DNA of 64,000 bases, from the NCBI GenBank assembly GCA_009733575.1, contig ML769507.1, forward strand, positions 1 through 64,000. The letters run 5' to 3'. Position 1 is the stretch's first letter. Each line of letters opens with the position of its first letter. This DNA comes from Gymnopus androsaceus JB14 (Eukaryota > Basidiomycota > Agaricomycetes > Agaricales > Omphalotaceae). The notes under the pieces are model-generated. The model saw only the letters and a program-made list of their open reading frames with translations. It had not been told where the DNA came from and made no database searches. Of this stretch, positions 40,916 through 51,429 are shown piece by piece. Both the position numbers and the translations under genes were made by a program.

Positions 40916-43900
40916 TCAATTCACCGCAACTTCGTGCAGCAGGGTAGGTGCCTGCTGCATCGCAAGTTCGACATCGGAATCATCGCTTATGTCCATATCC
41001 ATCGTTGGCATCGGGGCTGATGGCGGCACTGCTGGCGGTGTAAAATTACACGCATGACATACCCATCCCCTTGCGGTCGAGTAAAACCTCGGTGTAAACT
41101 GTGTGGTGCATTCTACGCATGAGAGTTGGAGGTTTTCTGGCCCGGAGTCAGGCCCGAACGTGGGGTCGGGTCCTGGTCCAAGACTGAGAGATGAGCGGGC
41201 CCGAGTAGAATTTACAGCAGTTACAGCATTAACGATGAGCTGATCCAGCCTTCTAGCTTTCCGTAGCAGAGCGTGTGTTTGGGAGACTTGAGGTACTTGT
41301 TTGTAGGCTCGACAATAGACCTGTAGTGCGCTCTACGATACAGAACAAGGATGAGGGATGAAGCAAAGAAGGAAGAGGAAACAACAACACACCTCTCCTC
41401 CTTCATCCGTCTCACAAATCTCGTATATCTGACGCCTAGAATGGTCGTGCTCTTTACAAGAGATAATAGCGTTCATACACCCAGGTTCTCCCTTGAATAT
41501 TGTAGTGATATGGTTGTCTCTTCGAGTTCCTTTGACCTAGAGCGACGAGAGAGAGGGGGAGAAGAAGATACAATCGAATCAACATCATCGTCACGCAAAA
41601 ACGATGAAACGTACCGGTTGAATCTCAAACCCAAACGTATGTCCTTGAGCCCACGCACAAGAAACATGGTATTCCTTCGGGCAGTCGCTGCACTTGACAA
41701 CTGCCCCGCCTGCTTGTTGGCAGATGGTACATCGCTATATAACAAATTAACTTATATCACCACAAGACAAAGAAAACAACCTACAGAAATCCACCTCTTA
41801 CTAGGAATCCCACTAATTCCTTCAACACATCTCAGCGTCGTCGTATCCGTAAAGTTGATCTCGGGGATGAACGTCGAACACAAAACGTGTGCCCATCCTT
41901 GGCTTTCGGTGACTTTACAAGCACGGAGGTAGGAGGTTGGTGGAGGTCCGGTATGTGCCGGCCCACGGGAAGGGGAACGCGGACATAGCAGACAATCGTG
42001 GTACTGTGCGCATAATCAGTATCGGCATAGTTGAGAATCAACACGGCAAAGATGAACCACTAACCACAGAAGCCTCCTGCGTCTCCTCATTCTCGCACAG
42101 ATCGCAACGCCACTCGTCATATCTACTGGGGATGCTTTTCGGAGCACCTGGCACAATTCCTGTAGTTCCGTAAGACGCTACAGGGGTAGGAACGTCAGTA
42201 TTTACTCCTCAACAACAAAAACACAAAAACGCGTACCAGCATGAACTGAAAACCCACACTTGCTGCATTTAACCACTTTCCCGACTGGCCCGTTCCTGGA
42301 ACACGCGCAGCACCTGATTTGAGGTAGATTAGACGTTGGAGGTACGGGTGGAGGTGTGGATGGAACGGATGATGATGCAGTCTGAGAATTAAAAAAAGGC
42401 GGTCAGTTATTGGCCGAGCCAACCCGTCATACGCGTACCTTTGATCGTTTCGATACATTCCCTACCAAAGGTGTTCCTTCCCTCTTCTCTCCCGTCCCTT
42501 CCCGCCCCCTAGTCCTGCTGTTGCTCGTTCCTGTTGTACTCGCCGTCGTTCCATTTGAAGCAACAACCCCCGTAACACCAACAGACTCTTCTCTCCTCTC
42601 TCTCATATTCAGATCCGCGTATTTCCTATAGCCAACTCCACAATTGTCACACAACACCCCCGACGCCAGCCCTTTCGGTGCTTTCCACCATATATTGCCT
42701 TTAGGAGTCCTTGGTTCGACATGCACCGCAGAAGGGAGTCTTAGAGGGTGGGACGATGATGGACGATTCAGAATCCGAGTCGTCATCGACTCCAATGACT
42801 TGGGTTTTCGGGCGGGACGAGGAGGCTTCGACCTTGCCCATCACCATTAGCTGAGAGAGGCTCTATGGGATGCTGTATAGGCGTAGACCCGGGTCTCTGG
42901 TTTTGTTTCTGTTGTCGGATGATAGCGTTTTCTTCACCGAGCTTGGAGCTAACATAGCGACGAGCGATAAGATGGGATGGAGGGAAGAACAAACGAAAGG
43001 CTTACCTCTTCCACCGCCCATAAAATCTCACTACCTCATATATACTCCTCACCACTACTTCGTCCCTGTGCGAAAATTATGGGCACCATGAAAAAATATA
43101 AATTAAGATAGACAGGCATACCTCACTGCACGAAGTTCAGCTCCATGTTGTGCAATAGCATCCTCAAAGGCTACGATTTCTTCTCGGGTCCACGGTTTAT
43201 CGGTATACCCTGGCCCAGCTCCAGTACGGCGGGTTGCACTTGGGTGGGGTTTCCACTGCAAAAAGGCAAGTGTTCCTTAGCGGACATCATTACAAGGCTA
43301 AAAAGTGCACACCTTCTCCCCCTTAAAGCCGCCCGCTGTCCCCGACATCCCCATCATGGTCTTCACGGTCACCGAAGAAAGTGACCTCCCGTTCAACGTC
43401 GCGTCAGAAAATTGACGTATGGCTTCAGTTAGAAAGTCGACTGAGTAGCGAGGGTCAACTTGGGAGGTTAGGTCATTTGGGTTTGCATTTGAGGAGCTGT
43501 CGGGGGAAGAAGAGGCCTTGATGAGGTTGAGGAGGCAGGTTTGCACTGCGTAAAGGGCCCGCAAAGAAAGGGACGGCAAATGAAAATGACAGGGCAATAA
43601 GCGCATGTAAAAGCAGGTATGAAGAGACGAGTACTTACTTTCGGCCACTACAAAGGTAATTTCAAAAGTACCATCAATATCAATGCTATGGATGGATTCA
43701 ATAAACTCACTTTCAGAAGGCGTAAAATCATTCACGGCAGCCAAAACTTCCACTGTCTTGTCACTTCCTCGCTCTTCGTCTGTGGAAAAGATAATGATGA
43801 GTTTAGTTTTGTGAAAAAGTCAGTAAAAGGGAATGTCCCGGCAATCAATGTAATGAAGTAATTCAAGGCTTCTATACCTCCCATCTTCCCTCAAATGCCT

Positions 43901-45558
43901 CCAAATACAATAAGAACACTCACCAACACCCCAATGCCCACTTCCCTCCTCTGGTAAAAGCGTCTGATACTTTGGACCGACGCGGGTTGCGGCGCGCGGG
44001 TAGATTAGATCTTCTGGGTCTGTATTTGCGATTTACATTAGTTATTATGTGGTACGGAAGGAGAAAGGAGGGGTAGCGCAGATAGATGCGGGAGCAGAGA
44101 ACGGAAGAGACCTACCTAATGTATCTTCAACTAGGGTATATTGTCTGTGTGGCGCAAGTGAAAGCAAAAGCAGTTAGTTATCGGTTTCAGGCCAATGACG
44201 AATAAGAAAACGAAATAAAAACAAGGGAACACCTACCCAAAATACCTAAAAGGCCACATTCTAAAGTACCTCACAGGTAGACTTTCCTCCTTCTCCGCCT
44301 GCGTCTTGTCCTTTCTGGGTCTACCTCGACCACGGGGTGCAGGGGCATTGGATTTGAAGGAGGGAGGGAATGTCAATGTGGTTGATATCGGTTTGGATCC
44401 TCCGGCGCCGTTTACATCCGTGATACCATTCTGGCTAGCAGGGATGGGTCCGTTAGTGGATCCAGGACCGGGACCGCCCGTCCCTGTGCCCACGTTGTAG
44501 TTCGAATTAGTAGGACCGGACGCTCCCCCACGCATCTCAACAACCTCCTCCTCATGTCTCCTTGAACATGGCGCACATGTCCATCCGTATCCTCTCGAAG
44601 GCTTCGCTTGAAGAGGCGGTTGAACACAACGCATGTGGAAGTAGCATTTGCACCGATCGCATTGAACGGAGTCGGGGCTGTGCGCAAAATTGAATCCAGT
44701 TTAATTAAACTCCAGTAATTTTTCGAGATGAGAGCGTACCTTGGGCACCATTCACCGCAAGCTGGGAGTAGCACAGATATGAATAGTATCTGTAAGATCT
44801 GGGACAACTTCTTTCTCCGCTGCGATGTATTCGTAGCGTTCTTGGAGTGTATTTCGCACGATTTCTGGGACTGTCGACGCGTGAATAGGTAGGAATTATT
44901 AGTGACTGGTCACTAGATGCATTCGCACTCACCATTCCTAACATCCCCAACCCTCAAAACCTCAAACTCCTTCTTGATATACGGATCAAACAACCTACTA
45001 AAGTAAAATCTATCTCCCCGCTTCTTCCATCCACTTAGATCACTTATGCGATCTCTATGTACCACATGGCATTTAGCCCTGACGTGATTGAGAGGAAGGA
45101 CTTCGGAATAAATTGAAGCCAAGAGGAGACGAGAGTCGTTGAGAGGAGGTCGGTCGAGGACGTCTCGCGGGCGGTAGTACCAGGCCAAACGGACACGGGT
45201 GAACGACGATGAATTAGGTGGGGATCCCTCGGGTCCAAGAAACTCCATAATTCGAGCAATAGAGTAGGGCGTCCCGTCTCTGATTGACCACGAAGGTGAG
45301 ACGTAGACGTGGTCTATGAGGGGATGCGTAGTTAATAATCTGTAGTTTAATGTTATAGTAGAAACTTGGAAATTCGAAGGGAAAGAATCAAATCGAAAGG
45401 TAGCATCCAATCGGAAGCACCATACACCCTTATAGATACATACCATTAGCTTTAACCTCCGTCCCATCCTTCAAAAATACTTGGACTGGTCCTTCCGAGT
45501 CTTGGCTCTCAGAATGAGCCTGGGTTATGGAAGAAGAAGATTCTTGGACACCAGCCAT
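40916..45558 (-). CDS. snt2: SNT2-like chromatin protein (BAH, PHD, ELM2/SANT, GATA-type finger, extended PHD)
   Basis: This long minus-strand gene with many introns starts at 45558 (MAGVQESSSSITQAHSES). Domains in order are as follows. A BAH domain holds DHVYVSPSW, RIMEFLGPEG, LAWYYRPRDVLDRPP and ASIYSEVLPLNHVRAKC. A PHD finger holds CDRC.CYFHMRC then GYGWTCAPC. An ELM2-like segment holds TRVGPKYQTLLPE. A SANT domain holds YTDKPWTREEIVAFEDAI. A GATA-type finger is LCDNCGVGYRKYADL. An extended PHD holds WRCDLCEN, CKVTESQGWAHVLC and CTICQQAGGAVVKC.DC..YHVSCAW. A final C-x2-C pair surrounds ARGWVCHAC before the stop at 40916. This matches fungal Snt2, which binds histone H3 tails and recruits deacetylase or demethylase partners. 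The nuclear reader role is inferred from the family. Exon limits were not all fixed. Confidence 0.8.
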
Positions 45559-47378
45559 TGTGGTTGAGATTTTTTAATTCCAAAGGTGCAATTCGAGTTT
45601 GGACGCCGCGTCTAGTCGAACAACAAGGTAGAAGAACAAGAAAAATAAAATACAACTTGGATGCAGAAAAAAGGGTTTCAAGGCCTCTTTGGATGAAGAG
45701 CAGCTGCAGAGATTATATCTGTCAGTCTGCAAGGTCGAAGACGACGCTGAAGGTGATGGTGATGGTCTAAGCCAAATCTAAGCAAGATTTCGATCGGGCT
45801 CGGCTCGGTGTGGCGGAGTACGAATTAATATTCGGCCGGCTGACGGCGCTCGTCTGCCGCGCCATATCTCCGCTCTTCAGCTTTCAGCTTTCAATTTAAT
45901 AGCTATATAGAAGTCCAAATAACGCGGGCAGACTCGTCTTTCTTATCCGATTCTTCGAATGGCTCGCTCTCAATTTATCCAAGCGTTGCTAATTATTTAT
46001 CGGTCTATTTGAAAACATTTTTTACAGGTTCGTCGTACATTTATTATGAGCAGCTGGCAGCCTGGCAGGCGACTGAAAGAATCATGATCAGACCTGGATG
46101 CGCATAAAATTTTTGGTCATGCACTGCTTGCTTTGGCAAGTTCCGTACATCTCAAGATCAGCCTACATACATATACTACCTCAGTACACCACCTTGTCCT
46201 CTGAACAAGTCTACCAGGTACGTCTCCCAAAGTCAGGTGTATATATCATTTGAATCCCGGCGGAAACTAAAATGCTCACGCGATGCCTCACTCCGAAAGC
46301 GACCGAAGGTCGTAAAACAGATGCCTATGAATGATAGCCAAGTTGAGCCAGCTTGTTGCCACTTACCCGTGTTCTACCCATTGCAAATAGAAATTTAAAA
46401 GGTATATTTCTCCGAGTTGTTTCAAGTAATAGCTTTACACCAGCTCTAGTAGAAGCACGAACTTTGTGTACGTGCCTATTTTCTGTTTGTCGTCCTAATA
46501 TATGGTGCATGTTTTTAAGATAATGTTCATCGGGGTGGTTTTGCAGCAAGTATTCACAACCCTGCCGAAAGCCTCGAACTCTATCAGAATCAAAAACGTT
46601 CACCGCTACCAGACAGGACTAACACTTCAGCAATAGTAGTATACGTATGGTGCTACTCGAGTTGGAAAAATTTCCGCCAAAAAGATAAAATTATCTCGAA
46701 ACCATGATGATTACAAATTAAATCGTATCTTTTAATTTTGATCCTTAGACCTTCCATGGCCTTAACTTTCCTTCCCAGATGAGATTTGCGAGGTTTGGTT
46801 CGAGCAAACTCGGCGCAACTTTTCGACAAAACTGTGCGGCACACGTCGACGCGGTGGGATGTTGTGGTTCGTTAGGTGGGTGCGTTAGGAAGTCTGGGTC
46901 AGCTGGGTTGACAACCCAAAATGGGGAGCGCGAGGCTATCTATCTCCTTCTGTCCCGCACCGCCTGCCATGGCTAACGAATGATACGGTCCATGTGTTGA
47001 ACCGGAGGTGCGTAGGACCCCGGAACATCTAGCTAGCTCAGACAGCCTACGTATCTTTAAATCCTATGAAAGGTCAAGGACAAAAAGCCATGGCGCTCCT
47101 GCAGTAGTGGCTTTTGTGGGTTAAATGATAGTTGAAACAAGGATTCGGGTTAAAATGGAGTCAGCGGAGGCAGGCATCGTCCAAGAATTTGAAATTTGTA
47201 ACTGCCACTGATGGTACCAGATTTTATAAATCTATACCCCACGGTTAAGTGTCTGCTAGCGGATTCCCCTCAATCTCTCTGGTAGAGATTTACTGTTGTC
47301 TCAAATTGTCGCCTCGAACTCTCTGGTAGAGACTCCCTAGTCTACACCCGTACTCAATCTGCATAACTGTATCACTTC
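45559..47378. other. Intergenic region with the divergent promoter zone
   Basis: No recognised gene is present. It should contain the SNT2-like promoter (45559-46000). A minus-strand frame of 92 codons lies at 46325-46603 and is listed separately. The T-rich, repeat-free sequence at 46600-47300 shows nothing clear. A duplicated phrase, CTCTGGTAGAGA(T/C)T, occurs at 47278 and 47319. Confidence 0.45.
46325..46603 (-). CDS. Short hypothetical ORF, uncertain
   Basis: This is a 92-codon frame starting MNVFDSDRVRGFRQGCEYLL. It is rich in His/Arg, with no signal peptide, transmembrane segment or recognised domain. Nothing in context (promoter, splice sites, neighbours) supports expression. It could be chance or the last exon of an unrecognised gene. 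Confidence 0.2.
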   Translation of the reverse strand: MNVFDSDRVRGFRQGCEYLLQNHPDEHYLKNMHHILGRQTENRHVHKVRASTRAGVKLLLETTRRNIPFKFLFAMGRTRVSGNKLAQLGYHS

Positions 47379-48743
47379 ATGCTTACTTCGATTTCTGCCG
47401 TGCGTATCTCACTTAGTTGCTCCAAAAGGATGTTTTTCATTGGGTTTCTAGCTCGCCAGCCTTACCGTGCTTTTTCTCGCGGCCGTTTCAGCTGCGCCTT
47501 TGGATTTAAATGGATCCAGCTACATCTCTTCCAAGCGCAACGACGTCCAGGGCTTACTTCCTCGCGACAATACCGCGATGGTGATGCCCGATATTTGTAC
47601 ACAAGGTTTGGTTTGCAAACCACTGACCGTCGAATTGGCCGAGAAACGTGCATATTTTTATTCTGGTTATTTTTTGGGATGCTTATTTATCCTCATCCTC
47701 CTTGCTCAGTCCCAGGCTGGACTGCATTCGAGAAAAAAGGCACGGACGATACAGGTGGCAGCAAGCACCTTACAATTGAGACGAATGACGAAACTGTGTG
47801 TATTCCCATTGCTCCGTCACGATTGGTGATAACTCTCATTCCACATAGCTACCTAACGCCCCTGCATACTACTATGTTCCTAACACGCCAATAAAGATGA
47901 AGAAAATCGGTCAGTACCGCCTTTTCTAATTCCTCAATGGTCGCTAACGTTAACGTTTTTCTAGGATTACCTGAGTGTAAACTCTTTGCGTTTCTTCGCC
48001 TCACTGTTACTAACCTCACTTTAGGCGTCAAATCCACGCAGACAACAAGTGGAACAATGGCTGGGGCCAGCGGGGTCGCCACCCTCAGCACGCTATCAGG
48101 TTATCAATACGGTATAACCGCAACCGTCATGGGTAAAGTCAGCTTCCAAACCATAATGGCTAATTTCTCATATAAATTTTAGAGACATCGTCCATAGGTT
48201 TAACGGATACGATGACTCTGTCTCTCAGTTTCGATGGCGTTGTGGACGGTGGCTCTATAGCTTCTGCAACTGTTTCCATCAGCAATTCGTTAACGAGAAG
48301 GTAAATGTGGTCTACGATGTTCTTTTCAATGTGAATCCTTAAACACCCTAGTGACACGAAGACCCTCAGCAACCTTAATAGTGAAACCGTCACGGTGAAT
48401 GCTCCGAAAGATTCAAAGTGTTCAATCGACCAAGTTGTGAATACATGCACCTATGCAACCACCGGCAAAGTACAATTCATCAGTGGGGGTAAGGTATGGT
48501 TTGATCATACCAGCGTGGTCGAGAACAAGGCGGCACCGAACGAAGGCAAACACCGCAAATGTAAGATATTGTTTTCTTTCTGTGTATCTCGAACTAATGC
48601 CTTCCTAATATTTAGGGTCCTTTGACCTCGACACGTTGGATCTTGCCTCTCGTTCAACCTCCATGACTATATCAGGTTCCTTGTCCGTCGACACTCGTGG
48701 CTCCTATACCTCCAAGTGTGTTAACACTACTACGACCGGTTGA
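47379..48743 (+). CDS. Secreted protein of unknown function
   Basis: The first exon (47379-47399) plus intron 47400-47451 (GTGCGT..TTCTAG) produces MLTSISALASLTVLFLAAVS, an ideal signal peptide followed by an Ala-Ala-Pro cleavage region. Splicing decides the start, because without it the signal is lost. The mature part continues with a KRNDVQGLLPRDN segment (possible dibasic processing), CTQGLVCKPLTVEL, a PGWTAFEKKGTDDT block, and a Thr/Ser/Val-rich, beta-like C-terminal half (TTSGTMAGASGVATL, SLSFDGVVDGGSIASATV, CSIDQVVNTCTYATTGKVQF, SMTISGSLSVDTRGSYTSK). It ends at 48743. Several further introns of about 50-60 nt are present. No enzyme or toxin family was recognised. The four or more Cys suit an extracellular protein. 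Confidence 0.65.
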
Positions 48744-49139
48744 TTAAGAGTAATTTGAGCGCGGACGATCCTATGTATGTATTGGTTCATCTTGGATGTT
48801 GTTAATGTAAAGTTTTTGTAACGTTCACCTCCTGGTTCGGCTCTATAACTTCTTGGTTGACATTGTAAAATTGACGCTCGTGTATCCGTGCCCAACTGCC
48901 AAAAATATCCCAGAAACAAGTTGTCAAACTATTAGCCAGCCCAACTTCAGAAGGAGAGTAGAATAATCCTAAGAAACTCTTTTCCCCTATTTTTTGGAGT
49001 TATTTATTTGACTATCAGCGAGCGGTGAAAATGGTACAATATGTTTTCGGGTCAGCTGAGGCTGTTTACTTCAGGTCCTGTCCTGTCCAGTTGTTTCGGA
49101 AACTTGCGGAAACTTGTTTGAACTTCAAATGGTCTAAAT
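48744..49139. other. Intergenic region
   Basis: This is the 3' region of the secreted-protein gene. Nothing else was recognised. Confidence 0.4.
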
Positions 49140-49268
49140 TTTCTGTCTTAAGTTCCATGAAATATTTATTTTCTGTAGTCCTCTGAAAAAGTACACTTTC
49201 CTTATCTAGAGTATTGAAATAAATAAATTGCCATAATGCTTCAATTTGGCTGAAGCATAATTATTGGC
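49140..49268. repeat. Degenerate end of the stem-loop TIR element
   Basis: TTGAAATAAATAAATTG is followed by a hairpin TGCTTCAATTTGGCTGAAGCA and then TAATTATTGGCGGTGTGA. This matches the terminus of the elements at 9350 and 24753. The opposite end was not found nearby. It sits about 130 bp upstream of the NACHT-ankyrin gene. Confidence 0.6.
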
Positions 49269-49354
49269 GGTGTGAGTGTTTATAATTAAACACATCAGAA
49301 GCATCTATCACGCAATGATCTCGCCATGTCAATTTAAAAGTAGGGCTCGCATGG

Positions 49355-49361
49355 TATATAA
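49355..49361 (+). promoter_or_regulatory. TATA box of the NACHT-ankyrin gene
   Basis: TATATAA in GGTATATAAGGG lies about 40 bp before the first ATG (49400), at a sensible distance for a core promoter. Confidence 0.5.
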
Positions 49362-49936
49362 GGGTTGCAGTTTGCCTCTTACCGCTGCTCAACGCTATCA
49401 TGATGACTGATTCATCAATATCAAGGGAGAGGTATGCATCCAATCGGGCGCCACTATACAAATTATTGACTGCTTGCAGAATGCAACTTGAAGCTCAAAA
49501 CTTTCATGGCAATAAGGAGAGGTATGCAACATTTCAACTGGATGTCACTCTAGCAACTTATTGCCTGTTTGCAGCCAGCAGGCTCAAACCTTTCATGGCA
49601 ATAGGTGAGTCACGTATACAACAGCTCACTGGTTTGAGAGCTCAACCTGAAGTATAAAGTATATTCCCAAATGCATCTCACTTTGAGATACATGGTGGCC
49701 AGTTTATTGTCATGGGTAAGTTCAAGAGAATTCTTTTGGATGTTTAGTTTGAAAGTGGAATCTAGCAAACAATGAAGAGGAGAAGATTAAAAATTGGCTC
49801 AATGCTCCAAACTGCTTTGTCAATCGCACTTCAGCTCTTAACAAGAAAGCACCAGGGACTAGTGAATGGATTGTAAGCCATGAGAAGTATATTGGGTGGA
49901 AAAAGGATTGTAATGTGCTATGGATTCAAGGAAAGG

Positions 49937-49987
49937 GCAAGTATGATCATTTTCCTCATGAGAACAGCTCATTGATGCTATTTACAG
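49937..49987 (+). other. GC-AG intron within the Walker A motif
   Basis: The exon ends AAGG, then GCAAGTATG opens the intron and TTTACAG closes it. Splicing restores the Gly-Lys-Ala-Gly-Ser-Gly-Lys order of the P-loop. A GT donor is not available in a compatible position. Confidence 0.75.
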
Positions 49988-51429
49988 CTGGATCAGGGAA
50001 AACAGTGTTATCGTAGGTGCAATAACTGAGCTGAGAAGTCCATAAGTGATCGACAAAATTTTCTAGAACTTCTATTATTGAAGATCTTTATGCAACAGCT
50101 CCGAATGCTGTGTGCTTTCACTACTTTGACTCCCGTGATAATTCTGGAGCCAAATCATCATATCAAGGATTTCTGTTGTTTCTTTTGCAACAGATGGGTT
50201 TCCACCAGCATCAAATTCATGGGACCCTAAAATCTTTGTATGAGAACAGTCAGAGAGGTCTTGCTCCACCAACCAATTTGGAGCTGGAAAATACTTTGAA
50301 TGGCATTATCATGGAGAGAACCAAATGTTACATTGTCCTTGATGCATTGGATGAATGTGACATATTAGCACAGGGGCAGATTCTGAAATGGGTGGCATCT
50401 CATTCTCAAAGGCTTGCCTGTGCAATTACTAGCCGACATCCACCTGAGGGACATGCAGCTGACATCGTGACAAAAATTACACTGGACATTGTTGATTCAC
50501 AAATTTATGAGGATATATCCATTTTGGTGCAAACTAGACTGCAAGATCTGGGCATTAATAAAAGTCTACAGATTGAAATCAAGGAAACATTAATGGAGCA
50601 ATCACAAGGACAGTGAGTGAAATTCCAATTTAATTTGATCTGTATTCATGGTGTTTTAGATTTCGTTGGGTTGACTGTCAGCTCAGGACATTGCAAGAAT
50701 GTACGACACCTAAGGTGGTTCGGCAAGCATTGAGAAACCTACCCCATGACCTGGAAGCAACTTACCTCCAAGCTGTTGAAAAATCCTTAAAAGGAGTACA
50801 TGGGAAAGATGCCCATCGACTTCTCTTATGGCTCACATATTCCTTTGAGCCTTTGGGAAGCATGGAAGTTGAGGAAATCCTTGCTGTAGACTTGGAAACT
50901 CAAACAGTGGAGGAGAGCAATGAATTAGACCTCAAAATTTATTTGATTGTTGATTCCAATCTTGTAACTGTTGCATCTGATAACTTTGTCCAACTATCAC
51001 ATAGTTCAGTCAAAGAGTTTCTCATCAACTTCTCCAATCAGTCTCATACAGCAGGGTTGTTTGAAATCAATGAACAATTAGCACACAATGATATTGCTCA
51101 AACATGTATTTTATACTTGCTGCAATACTTATGTGCTTCACCCTCATATGAAGAGATTGGCATTGGGTTTTCATTGCAACTGAGGAATTACGCTACAAAG
51201 TACTGGCTATCCCATGTACAAAAATTAAGCAAACAAAGTTTAGGAGAAAATCTGTGTCATTTAGCACATAGACTACTAAATCAGAGTCTACACTTTGGGA
51301 AATGGGCAAATGAGTATGAACATCATATAAGTGGGGATGAAAAATTCTTCAGGAAGCGTTCTTACTACATTATTGGTGCACCAATATGCTATGCAACAAT
51401 TTCACGGTGTATGCCCATCATTCAAGACC

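Noticed and set aside
46653..47000. Short open frames near 46653-46976
   Set aside because: No homology, no splice signals, no promoter. Ordinary chance frames.
47379..48743. Naming the secreted protein a pore-forming toxin because of its Ser/Thr-rich beta-like half
   Set aside because: No diagnostic motif is visible, so the composition alone does not support it.
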